Position numbers and translations under genes: made by a program
Notes under the pieces: generated by a model
Told to the model about the DNA's origin: nothing
Databases searched by the model: none
Seen by the model: the letters and a program-made list of their open reading frames with translations, nothing else
Origin: Chloroflexota bacterium
Lineage (GTDB): Bacteria; Chloroflexota; Anaerolineae; Aggregatilineales; Phototrophicaceae
Length of the DNA: 64,000 nucleotides
Direction of reading: 5' to 3'
Assembly: GCA_020161935.1 (NCBI GenBank)
Contig: JAIUNI010000003.1
Location: 596,097-660,096, forward strand
Shown here: in pieces, positions 51,304 to 59,449 of the stretch
Numbering within the stretch: the first letter of the stretch is position 1
How the letters are laid out: every line of letters starts with the position of its first letter

Positions 51304-51337
51304 AGGCGAGATGGCGGTGCTGTCTCGTCTATTTTTA
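51304..51337 (+). terminator. Rho-independent terminator
   Basis: AGGCGAGA (51304-51311) pairs with TCTCGTCT (51323-51330), with one G-T pair, then ATTTTTA. It lies 23 nt after the HEAT gene. Confidence 0.7.
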
Positions 51338-51482
51338 TGTATAAGCACCGCACAGTCATCGGCTGATTGTCACCGCATTTTCCTAAACAACTCTAAATGT
51401 TAAAAGCCGTTTGAAATGTAGGTTTGGGGTTAGTCGGACGCGATACAGGCTGTCCGGCATTTTCAGCACTTCTCAAACCCAT

Positions 51483-51631
51483 GGTAGGACTACATTAAGT
51501 GGTGGATGATTATTTTAAGCCCTCACCCTAAATCCCTCTCCCTCAGGGCGAGGGACTTTAAAGACTTTTATGGTTCATTTTGCGATGAAATCGACACAAA
51601 ATGAATTTCCACCGTTTAGTGTGGTGCTACC
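51483..51631 (+). mobile_element. MITE-like element, copy B
   Basis: 149 bp, with ends GGTAGGACTACATTAAGTGG and, from the right, GGTAGCACCACACTAAACGG. Flanked by a perfect 8-bp duplication AAACCCAT (51475-51482 and 51632-51639). Its interior matches copy A near the left end (TTTTAAGCCCTCACCC, CTCCCTCAGGGCGAGG) but diverges in the middle. It is in the same orientation as copy A. Confidence 0.88.
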
Positions 51632-51644
51632 AAACCCATTTTGG

Positions 51645-51674
51645 TTGACAAGAATAAAACTTTTGTTCTATAAT
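51645..51674 (+). promoter_or_regulatory. Consensus sigma-70-like promoter between two MITEs
   Basis: TTGACA (51645-51650), 18-bp spacer, TATAAT (51669-51674). It lies in the 62-bp host segment between copies B and C and would read into copy C about 20 bp downstream. No gene follows until 52283. Confidence 0.7.
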
Positions 51675-51693
51675 GAGGATGTATTTTATTCGG

Positions 51694-51873
51694 GGTAGCA
51701 CCACACTAAGCGGTGGAAACTGGTTTTCAAGCGAAAAAAGTCGTTATAAGCCAACTTTCGGCCTTTTCTCGCCTCGCCCTGAGGGAGAGGCTGATGGTGG
51801 AGTGAGCCTGCGAGCGTACCATCGAGGGGGTTAGGGCTTAAAATAATCATCCGCCGCTTAATGTAGTCCTACC
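51694..51873 (-). mobile_element. MITE-like element, copy C, inverted relative to A and B
   Basis: 180 bp from GGTAGCACCACACTAAGCGG to GGTAGTCCTACC-type end (right end reads GGTAGGACTACATTAAGCGG on the minus strand). It has a perfect 8-bp duplication TTATTCGG at 51686-51693 and 51874-51881. The interior is longer than in A and B (includes GAGAGGCTGATGGTGGAGTG). Confidence 0.88.
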
Positions 51874-51881
51874 TTATTCGG

Positions 51882-52282
51882 CTTTTGTCTGTATCTTTAT
51901 ATCCTTGCTGGAGACTGATAGCGGGTGACTGACGACTTTCTTGTAACTTGCGACTTGAAACTTGTAACTTTTCCAGCAACGACAGCAGCGGCAGAGACAA
52001 ATTGCACAGCGGCGGTTACACGAGAGCAATCCGCCGCAACAGTGTCATTTCAGCGCCGCGCTCCCTCACATCCGCCGTCATAAAAATGTCAATTCAGCGG
52101 TTACACTGGAGCATCCCGCCAGCCATTTCGGCGGAATTTTGTGCAAAAAATGCGAAAAATGTGCAATTTGTGCAGTTTCCGCATATTTACATAATGCTCA
52201 TCTCGGCTGAATTATGTGGCACGGGTTCACTGAGCGCGTTAGAATCCACCTTTTCATCACCTAACCGTTAAAGTGAATAGCC
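51882..52282. other. Gene-free spacer upstream of the epimerase/dehydratase
   Basis: Low-complexity ACTTGCGACTTGAAACTTG words at about 51944-51966 and a repeat of GCAGCGGC/GCGGCGGTTACAC, otherwise nothing recognised. A short open frame here has no RBS or family signal. The RBS for the next gene is weak. Confidence 0.4.
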
Positions 52283-53320
52283 ATGCTCAACTGGACACCG
52301 CCTGACCACTGGCTGCGAATCACGTCAATTGATGCCCACACGGGTGGCGAACCGCTGCGGATTGTCACCAGCGGCTTTCCTGACCTGCCGGGGAATACCA
52401 TCCTTGAAAAGCGCCAATACGCGCGTACGCATTACGATCATCTGCGCCGCGCGTTGATGTGGGAGCCGCGTGGTCATGCCGATATGTATGGCGCGATTTT
52501 GACTCCACCCGTGACGGACGATGGAGATATTGGTGTGCTGTTCATGCACAACGAAGGCTTTAGTACGATGTGCGGTCACGGCATCATCGGGCTGGTGAAG
52601 GTGGGTGTGCAAACAGGCATGTTCCCCGCTGCGGGTGATGAAACCGTCGTTAAGATTGATACCCCTGCCGGACGGGTGACGGCTACAGCGCACCTCCAAA
52701 ATGGGCAGGTCAAGCGAGTATCATTCCTCAATGTGCCGTCATTTTTATTCGCTCAGGATTTGACCATCCACGTTGATGGCTTGGGTTCGATCACCTACGA
52801 CATCGCGTTCGGCGGTGCGTTTTATGCCTATGTCGATGTCGATCAGCCAGCGCTGGCAGGTGTGGTAATTGATGACAAGCACCAGAACCAGTTGATTGAC
52901 GTGGGGATGCGGATTAAACGGGCAGTGATGAACAGCGTGACCTTACGCCACCCGACTGGCGATGATGACCTCAACTTCCTCTACGGTACGATACTGGTGA
53001 AGATGCTTCATGCTGAGGACGTGCAAAGTCGCAACGTGTGTGTCTTCGCGGAGGGTGAGGTTGACCGTTCACCGACTGGAACCGGTGTCAGCGGGCGGCT
53101 CGCTATCCACCACGCGAAGGGTGATCTGACCCTCGAAGAAACCATCACCATCGAGAGTTTGATCGGGTCGCGCTTCACGGGGCGTGTGGCGGAAACGGTC
53201 GAGGTGGGCGGGTTTGCCGGGATTATCCCTGAGGTCGCGGGAACAGCATATATTACAGGGCAGCACACGTTCTTGATTGACCCGGATGATCCGCTGCGGG
53301 ACGGGTTTATCCTGCGGTGA
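52283..53320 (+). CDS. Proline racemase-fold enzyme, trans-3-hydroxy-L-proline dehydratase type
   Basis: A 345-residue protein of the proline racemase superfamily. The first catalytic Cys is C97 in GFSTMCGHGIIGL. The second catalytic position, Cys in racemases and hydroxyproline epimerases, is Thr265 in DRSPTGTGVSGRLA. A Thr there is the hallmark of the trans-3-hydroxy-L-proline dehydratase branch (as in the animal L3HYPDH enzymes). It would convert trans-3-hydroxy-L-proline to pyrroline-2-carboxylate. No reductase gene is adjacent. Confidence 0.8.
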   Translation: MLNWTPPDHWLRITSIDAHTGGEPLRIVTSGFPDLPGNTILEKRQYARTHYDHLRRALMWEPRGHADMYGAILTPPVTDDGDIGVLFMHNEGFSTMCGHGIIGLVKVGVQTGMFPAAGDETVVKIDTPAGRVTATAHLQNGQVKRVSFLNVPSFLFAQDLTIHVDGLGSITYDIAFGGAFYAYVDVDQPALAGVVIDDKHQNQLIDVGMRIKRAVMNSVTLRHPTGDDDLNFLYGTILVKMLHAEDVQSRNVCVFAEGEVDRSPTGTGVSGRLAIHHAKGDLTLEETITIESLIGSRFTGRVAETVEVGGFAGIIPEVAGTAYITGQHTFLIDPDDPLRDGFILR

Positions 53321-53607
53321 CTTTCTTTTAATCTACAAGTTCATCTCACTAATTCAACAACGTCAAGTAACGTTGCTTTGGCTCGCTTATACCGTTTCCC
53401 TACTTTCGTTTGAATTTGGTATGTATTGAGTAAGAATCCAGATAAGTTTTTAGGTTGCAAGGAAAAATTTACTTTTCCCTCCCGTAATTCATTTCGAAAG
53501 GGCGAAAAACGTAAAGCCAATGCAATGTTTGTGTAAGGACGCTCCGAAAAACTATTTATAGGTAAAAGGATGTTATTGCTGAATTAAGAGCGAAGGAGCG
53601 CGCGCTC

Positions 53608-56469
53608 ATGAATAATCACACCGTTTGGAAGAAAAGTCTCACCTTTATCAGCCTTACTCTACTCACCTTATTTTTCGTCGTTCCGATCAGCCGTATTGAA
53701 GCTGCTACCCCGGTAGAGGGCTTCAACGAGGGGCTTAGTGTAGCCAATCCAACAAACGATCCCAGTCAGTCTTTGGATCTCGGTTGGGTGTATACGGCCT
53801 CCTCAAGTTATCTCCTTACCCGCATCGAGGGGAAGTTCAACGCTGCGAATGGTGTAGCGATCACCGTTGAATTTTATGACGGACTTCCATCGTTAGGTGG
53901 TAACTTGCTGGCTTCCGGTTCGTTCACGCAGACCGCTGCTGCCCCGGCAGGTACGGTATGGGAAGGTGCCGACCTCAATACGCCAGTCAGTGTTGTTTCT
54001 GGCAATACTTATTTTGTAGGCTTTAAAAATGTGTTTAGCCCTCCTACCACAGACGCGGCGGGTACTGCGCCTGTACTTTACTACTCGCACTTACTTGCAG
54101 CTGATAATACCTATGGTACAGCCGGTGATGCTACCCAGACGAATATCAATAAGCCGATTGTCCGTTTCCTGACGGGCGACGCGCCAACCATTACCAGCGC
54201 GGCACCGGTCGGTGGTACGGATGGGGTTGCTTACAGCCACACCTACACCGCAACCGGCACGACACCGATCACCTACACTGCAACCCCCGGTTCACTACCA
54301 CCGGGGTTGACATTAACAACGGCGGGTGTGCTTTCGGGTACGCCCACGACCCCCGGCACGTACACTGGCACAGTGACGGCGACGAATGGCATCAACCCGG
54401 ACGCGACGCAAAATTTCTCGATTACAATCGCGGGTGTAGCCCCGACGATCACCAGCGCGGCACCGGTCGGTGGTACGGATGGGGTTGCTTACAGTCACAC
54501 GTACACCGCAACGGGGTCGGCAACGATCACGTATACGGCGACTCCCGGTTCACTGCCACCGGGGTTGACCTTAACAACCGGCGGCTTGCTTTCGGGAACA
54601 CCGACCACCCCCGGTACCTATACGGGTACGGTGACGGCGAGTAACGGCATTAATCCCGATGCGACCCAAAACTTCTCAATTACAATCGCGGGTGTAGCCC
54701 CGGCGATCACCTCATCCGCGCCGACAGGGGGAACACAGGGGACAGCCTATAGCCACACGTATACGGCGACCGGATCGGCAACGATCACCTATTCGGCGAC
54801 ACCGGGGTCACTGCCACCGGGGTTAACATTGACAACGGGCGGTTTGCTATCCGGCACGCCGACGACCCCCGGCACGTATACCGGCACGGTGACGGCGACG
54901 AATGGCATCAACCCGGACGCGACGCAAAATTTCTCGATTACGATTGCGGGTGTTGCGCCGACGATCACCAGCGCGGCACCGGTCGGTGGTACGGATGGGG
55001 TTGCTTACAGTCACACGTACACCGCAACGGGGTCGGCAACGATCACCTATTCGGCGACACCGGGGTCACTGCCACCGGGGTTAACATTGACAACGGGCGG
55101 TTTGCTTTCGGGAACACCGACGACCCCCGGCACCTACACCGGCACGGTGACGGCGAGTAACGGCATCAACCCGGATGCAACCCAAAACTTCTCGATCACG
55201 ATTGCAGGCGTTGCGCCAAACATTACCAGCGCAGCACCGGCAGATGGCGCACAGAGCGTCGCGTATACGCACAGTTACACGGCGACCGGATCAGCGACGA
55301 TCACGTATTCAGCAACACCGGGGTCACTGCCACCGGGGCTGACATTGACAACGGGCGGTTTGCTTTCCGGCACACCAACGATCCCCGGCACGTACACGGG
55401 TACGGTGACGGCGAGTAACGGTATCAACCCGGATGCAACCCAAAACTTCTCGATTACGATTACCGCTGCGGGGGTCGCACCGACGATCACCAGCGCACCA
55501 CCGCCAGATGGTACGGAGGGTGCTGGTTACACCTTTACCTACACCGCGACAGGCACAGTGACGATTACGTATTCAGCAACACCGGGGTCACTGCCACCGG
55601 GGCTGACATTGACGACCGGCGGCCTGCTTTCTGGTACGCCGACCACCCCCGGCACGTACACGGGTACGGTGACGGCGACCAATGGCTTCGCGCCGGATGC
55701 GACACAGAACTTCTCGATTACCATTACCGCCGCGAGTGTGGTCACGGTCGCGCCCAGTTCGCTGCCAGACGGTGTGGTCGGTACGGCCTATGCCCAAACG
55801 ATAACCGCTTCGGGTGGCACAGCGCCTTACGGTTTTGCGGTGACCGTTGGCACGCTGCCGACAGGCTTAACGCTGAGTTCAGCAGGTGCGCTTTCCGGCA
55901 CGCCGACGGCAGCAGGCACTTTTAACTTCACGGTTACTGCAACGGATACCGGTTCGTTGAGCGGGTCACAAGCCTACACGGTTGTCATCACGGCGGTCGG
56001 CGCACCCACGCCCACACCGGTTCCGGTCGAAGTCGTGCAACTGCCAGAGCCGCCACCCGCGCCCACCTGTACGGATACGAACTTTGAAGAAACTGGCATG
56101 ATCCGAACGAACTTCACCAATGATGCTGACCGCGCGGGATTGAGCTGCCGGTTGGTCGCCGCGAATGGCAGCTATATGACATGGCTCGGCGGGCCGCTGA
56201 CGAACTCAGGCATGATCGGCGATCAGACTGTACTTGACTTGGGTGTGGTGGCAGCGGTCGATGTGTTCAGTGCTAGCGCCGCTAACGGTTTTATGGGTGA
56301 TGTGAACATCTGCTTGAAGGGCAGTGGTTACATGATTTACATGAACGCCAACAGTTCGCCGCGTGTGCCGCAGTTGTGGAGCGCGTGGACGACCGACGCA
56401 TTCCCCGGTTACACCTGCACTACGCTCTATGCTCCGGGTACCGTGATTATGGTGACAAACAAACCGTAA
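53608..56469 (+). CDS. Large secreted surface protein with seven Ig-like repeats
   Basis: A 953-residue protein with AAGGAG before ATG 53608. Signal peptide: LTFISLTLLTLFFVVPISRI, cut near EAAT. Residues about 35-190 form a beta-rich jelly-roll-like domain (GNTYFVGFKNVFSPP). Six near-identical 86-residue repeats follow (starting APTITSAAPVGGTDG; containing LPPGLTLTTGGLLSGTPTTP), then a seventh divergent repeat. They match putative Ig-like (He_PIG/cadherin-like) domains. A Pro/Val linker leads to a C-terminal Cys-containing domain (SGYMIYMNANSSPRVP). Adhesion or surface-layer role is inferred. Confidence 0.85.
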   Translation: MNNHTVWKKSLTFISLTLLTLFFVVPISRIEAATPVEGFNEGLSVANPTNDPSQSLDLGWVYTASSSYLLTRIEGKFNAANGVAITVEFYDGLPSLGGNLLASGSFTQTAAAPAGTVWEGADLNTPVSVVSGNTYFVGFKNVFSPPTTDAAGTAPVLYYSHLLAADNTYGTAGDATQTNINKPIVRFLTGDAPTITSAAPVGGTDGVAYSHTYTATGTTPITYTATPGSLPPGLTLTTAGVLSGTPTTPGTYTGTVTATNGINPDATQNFSITIAGVAPTITSAAPVGGTDGVAYSHTYTATGSATITYTATPGSLPPGLTLTTGGLLSGTPTTPGTYTGTVTASNGINPDATQNFSITIAGVAPAITSSAPTGGTQGTAYSHTYTATGSATITYSATPGSLPPGLTLTTGGLLSGTPTTPGTYTGTVTATNGINPDATQNFSITIAGVAPTITSAAPVGGTDGVAYSHTYTATGSATITYSATPGSLPPGLTLTTGGLLSGTPTTPGTYTGTVTASNGINPDATQNFSITIAGVAPNITSAAPADGAQSVAYTHSYTATGSATITYSATPGSLPPGLTLTTGGLLSGTPTIPGTYTGTVTASNGINPDATQNFSITITAAGVAPTITSAPPPDGTEGAGYTFTYTATGTVTITYSATPGSLPPGLTLTTGGLLSGTPTTPGTYTGTVTATNGFAPDATQNFSITITAASVVTVAPSSLPDGVVGTAYAQTITASGGTAPYGFAVTVGTLPTGLTLSSAGALSGTPTAAGTFNFTVTATDTGSLSGSQAYTVVITAVGAPTPTPVPVEVVQLPEPPPAPTCTDTNFEETGMIRTNFTNDADRAGLSCRLVAANGSYMTWLGGPLTNSGMIGDQTVLDLGVVAAVDVFSASAANGFMGDVNICLKGSGYMIYMNANSSPRVPQLWSAWTTDAFPGYTCTTLYAPGTVIMVTNKP
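54181..55998 (+). repeat. Tandem 258-bp coding repeats in the surface-protein gene
   Basis: Units start at about 54181, 54439, 54697, 54955, 55213 and 55477, with a seventh, divergent unit from about 55735. The period is 258 bp (86 codons); unit 5 is 6 bp longer. Units 2 and 4 are identical over more than 80 bp at their start, which indicates recent duplication or gene conversion. Copy number is expected to vary between strains. Confidence 0.9.
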
Positions 56470-56497
56470 TCTGATACGGGTCTAATGCTCACTTAGA

Positions 56498-56530
56498 ACA
56501 CCCTCATCCAATATCGGACGAGGGTGTTTT
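56498..56530 (+). terminator. Rho-independent terminator of the surface-protein gene
   Basis: ACACCCTCATCC pairs with GGACGAGGGTGT (one mismatch) around ATATC; TTTATTG follows. It lies 28 nt after the stop. Confidence 0.85.
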
Positions 56531-56602
56531 ATTGCCGCCAAACAGCATAAAACTGGTTTCACAAGTATTATTAGCCTTAGCTCCATCCTCCTTAGCTTTG
56601 AG

Positions 56603-57466
56603 ATGCTTATGGATAACATCCTTGTTCAATTCCTCGGCTTAATGGCGCTTATCCTTGCGGTCGGCGGTGGTTACTGGCATTGGATACGTTCCCGTGTCGG
56701 CCTTGATTGGCAAGCCAAAGGTGTCTTATTGCTGCTCGTGGCTACGATGGCGGGCGGTTTGATCGGCAGCACGGGCTGGTGGATTGATGACCCAAGCGCG
56801 TTCTCATGGGACTTGCCGCCCCTCGCAAGCCGGATGCTGGCTGCGGCAGGGTGGGCGTTCGGCGCGGCAACCTTCATGACACTGCAACGACCAACACGGC
56901 GGCGCGTCCGGTTAGTACTCCTGATGCTCGCGGTTTACCTTATCCCTTTAGCTGTGGCAATTGTGTTTTTTCATCTCGACCGCTTTGACCCCACTGTGCC
57001 AATCACTTATGCTTTTTTTATCCTTGTGATACTGCTGGTTGTACCGACGCTCTGGTACTTAATCCGTCCACCGATGGCATTAGCGGATAAATCACATACG
57101 GCTACATCCGTGATCGTACGTCGTTGGCTGCTGGTAGTGGCAAGTGTGACTGCACTTTGGGGGTTTGCGTTATTCATTACTGATAATGGCCCAATCCCTT
57201 TGATCTGGGTCTGGCCGGGGAATTTGCTGACCAGTCGCTTGATCGCCGTTATGCTGCTGACGATTGCGACGGCTGCCCTCTACAGCTTAGACGATGCTGA
57301 TACCGCACGGGTTACACTGGTTGTGGTGTTGGTATACGGGTTTGGCGCTGCGCTGGCGAACCTGTGGAGTGTGACAGCCGGAAGGCCGGTACAGCCCTTG
57401 TACGTGCTGGTGTTTGGCCTGATGGGTGTTATGTCGCTGGTGCTGCGTAAATTCTATCCGTCATAA
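56603..57466 (+). CDS. Polytopic membrane protein, unknown function
   Basis: A 287-residue protein (ATG 56603, or ATG 56609) with about eight hydrophobic segments: VQFLGLMALILAVGGGYWHW, GVLLLLVATMAGGLIGST, LLMLAVYLIPLAVAIVFFHL, YAFFILVILLVVPTLWYLI, VVVLVYGFGAALANLWSV and others. Little polar loop is left, so it is embedded in the membrane. No family or active site was recognised. Its end overlaps the convergent SGNH hydrolase by 6 bp. Confidence 0.7.
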   Translation: MLMDNILVQFLGLMALILAVGGGYWHWIRSRVGLDWQAKGVLLLLVATMAGGLIGSTGWWIDDPSAFSWDLPPLASRMLAAAGWAFGAATFMTLQRPTRRRVRLVLLMLAVYLIPLAVAIVFFHLDRFDPTVPITYAFFILVILLVVPTLWYLIRPPMALADKSHTATSVIVRRWLLVVASVTALWGFALFITDNGPIPLIWVWPGNLLTSRLIAVMLLTIATAALYSLDDADTARVTLVVVLVYGFGAALANLWSVTAGRPVQPLYVLVFGLMGVMSLVLRKFYPS

Positions 57467-58132
57467 ATCGAGGAATTCGACCACCATGCCAGCGACTTTT
57501 TCGGCGGCTTGCGGGGTGAGGTGCAGCCCGTCGAAGGAATAGGTGTAGCCACCGCGCTGGCGTTCGGTTTCGTAATCCTGCCAACCACTGCTGACTCGCT
57601 GCCCGATGAGGTTGATGGTCGCCTGATTGAGGGCGGGACGGTTGGGGATTGTTGGCGGATTGAGGGCGGACATGAGGTCAATCGTCGGCACATTCAAGCT
57701 GTCGCAGACTTCGGCGATGATCGCATTATACTGCCGCATCGCCTCGACGACGGTTGGATTGTGTTCCACCGGGCTGAGGCCAGCGTAAGCCAGAATTTGG
57801 GCGGCTTGGATGCGCGTCAGCAGGTCGCGGAAAGCGGTACGGAACGGGTCAGGCATGACCACGCCGCCGGGGACTTTCATCACACGCTCGTAATAACGGC
57901 GGGTATCGGGTTGGCTGTAACTGATGGCATCGTTACCGCCACAGAACACCATGATCGCATCCGGTTGTTGTTCGAGAACGGTATCGAGGCGTGCCAGCAG
58001 ATTGAAGATGGTGTTGCCATTTTGTCCGGCATTGATGATGGTGTGCCGGGGCAGTTGGGCGGCAACATGGGCGACAAAACTGCCGCCATAGCTGCCTTCG
58101 ACCAAGCTGTTGCCTAAGAATGCGATCTTCAC
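57461..58132 (-). CDS. SGNH/GDSL-type hydrolase
   Basis: A 223-residue protein. The nucleophile motif is KIAFLGNSLVEGSYG (block I), the oxyanion Asn lies in VFCGGNDAIS (block III), and the catalytic Asp/His pair in FDGLHLTPQAAEK (block V). It lacks a signal peptide. Esterase or lipase activity is expected; the substrate is unknown. It is followed on the minus strand by the hypothetical gene at 58142 with a 9-bp gap (the latter is upstream), so these are probably co-transcribed. Confidence 0.87.
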   Translation of the reverse strand: MKIAFLGNSLVEGSYGGSFVAHVAAQLPRHTIINAGQNGNTIFNLLARLDTVLEQQPDAIMVFCGGNDAISYSQPDTRRYYERVMKVPGGVVMPDPFRTAFRDLLTRIQAAQILAYAGLSPVEHNPTVVEAMRQYNAIIAEVCDSLNVPTIDLMSALNPPTIPNRPALNQATINLIGQRVSSGWQDYETERQRGGYTYSFDGLHLTPQAAEKVAGMVVEFLDL

Positions 58133-58141
58133 GAGTCTGCT

Positions 58142-58336
58142 CTAAAACCCTTTGTAGCCATTATCGGAAGCGTCGAAGCGGGCGCGGCGGGTGATTTCGG
58201 TGGCTTCGATCATCTTCGCCAGTTCTTTGTAAAACGGGTCATCTCCCAATTTGGCTTTTCGTAGTGCTTCGAGCAGTTCTTTACCAAGCCGCTCAAGATC
58301 CATAAGCTGCTTATTATTCACTTCATCAAAGTTCAT
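58142..58336 (-). CDS. Small helical hypothetical protein
   Basis: A 64-residue protein from ATG 58336, highly helical and charged: NNKQLMDLERLGKELLEALR then DDPFYKELAKMIEATEITRR. It lies 9 bp upstream of the SGNH hydrolase on the same strand, so likely one transcript. No recognised family; TTG 58345 is an alternative start. The close spacing and good helical pattern support it as real. Confidence 0.6.
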   Translation of the reverse strand: MNFDEVNNKQLMDLERLGKELLEALRKAKLGDDPFYKELAKMIEATEITRRARFDASDNGYKGF

Positions 58337-58553
58337 AGAACCCAACTTTCGCTAGGCAGTATCTGCCAATGGATATTGATCGGACACCTTAAGGATACCG
58401 CTAAATTGACTGATTACGCTACATCATTGGCTCTGAGGAGGGGAATAATCAGATCGGCTACCACTTCAGGGCGTGTCTCAACTGGCGGTAGAGCAAACCA
58501 TGTTTTGATTTGGGCGAAGGCGAGTTTGGTGCGTACAACCCGCATATAATCGC

Positions 58554-58795
58554 GTGGTAATCTGCACCTCGAAGCGTTATGACGTGCCGCGTGCGCCGCG
58601 ACCGAACGGCCCCACCCGCACACCGACCCTTTCCGGCACAACCGCTATAACGACTGCCTCCAATACAGCGTTGGGGCCAACGGCAACGCCACGCATTACA
58701 ATAACGCCGACGATTATACTTACGCTGCGGATACGTTGACATCAACCTATACGATAACGCCGACGGACACGGCTACGCCAACAGCAATACCATAA
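58554..58795 (+). pseudogene. Possible remnant of a Pro/Thr-rich secreted protein
   Basis: Plus-strand translation from about 58554 gives a Thr/Pro-rich tail (GPTRTPTLSGTTAITTASNT, PTATPRITITPTIILT). After a frame change near 58738 it continues TITPTDTATPTAIP to a stop at about 58795. Such PT-rich tails end several secreted proteins in the window. No start or folded domain remains. A chance composition effect cannot be excluded. The rest of 58346-58807 shows nothing. Confidence 0.35.
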
Positions 58796-58807
58796 GTTTT
58801 TGGAATC

Positions 58808-58836
58808 AAAACGGATGCAGTTGTCGCATCCGTTTT
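58808..58836. terminator. Bidirectional terminator
   Basis: AAAACGGATGC (58808-58818) and GCATCCGTTTT (58826-58836) are inverted around AGTTGTC. T-runs exist on both strands. The stem sequence is the same as in the terminator at 61612. Confidence 0.75.
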
Positions 58837-58848
58837 TAATTTTAGACG

Positions 58849-59395
58849 TTACTGGGCTTTCAGTATTTCCTCAATCAGTCTCAAGGTCTCGGTTATCGTT
58901 GGGGGTGTTTCACGCCAAAGGATGTCAACCGAGAAACAAAAGCCATTTAAAGCGCGTGAACAATAAACGCCATTTGTGTCAGGCAAAATTTCATCGTAAA
59001 GCCCAACTTCATTGAGTTGTAGGAATAGTGATTTGCCCTAAGCGGTCGGGTAGAAGTACTTGAATATCAGGTGTTCGCAACGACGGTACATCAATCAACT
59101 TCATGAGCATTGGATCGCCCAAGCAGCGCCCGCCACCCGTCGATTCGAGGAAAGCGCTAAAGAAAATACGAAGGAAATCCACCAGCGCATCATGACGCTC
59201 GTCAATGCCTGCCATTTCGATCACCAACCCATTGACCCACTCGACATGACGCTCACCAAAATCAGTATCCATAAAGGTGTCATAGCTCATGTTTCGGGCA
59301 ATGACTTTCCCTGAAATTCGTACTTTCGCCTGTATATCGACAACATCAATTGGCATATCCATAACGTTTGCCGACCTGTTATCTGAGGATGTCAT
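58849..59395 (-). pseudogene. Uma2 family nuclease-like gene, core deleted and frameshifted
   Basis: From ATG 59395 the frame encodes a Uma2 N-terminus: ARNMSYDTFMDTDFGERHVE, VNGLVIEMAGIDERHDALVD and TPDIQVLLPDRLGQIT. It stops at 59009. A second frame continues to 58849 with a typical Uma2 C-terminus: LNEVGLYDEILPDTNGVYCS, ALNGFCFSVDILWRE and LRLIEEILKAQ. The intervening central segment of about 60-70 residues, which holds the VIEI-SP..(D/E) catalytic core, is gone and the frame is shifted. It is therefore a deletion pseudogene; an intact Uma2 lies at 13993. Confidence 0.75.
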
Positions 59396-59449
59396 TTTTA
59401 CATCCGAGTGGACGGTTTCATCAACTTATTATATCGGAAAACGGTTGGG

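Noticed and set aside
52283..53320. Calling the enzyme proline racemase or 4-hydroxyproline epimerase
   Set aside because: The second catalytic Cys is Thr265, which argues for the dehydratase branch.
54181..55998. CRISPR-like periodicity in the surface protein
   Set aside because: The 258-bp period is too long, there are no spacers, and every repeat is in-frame coding sequence.
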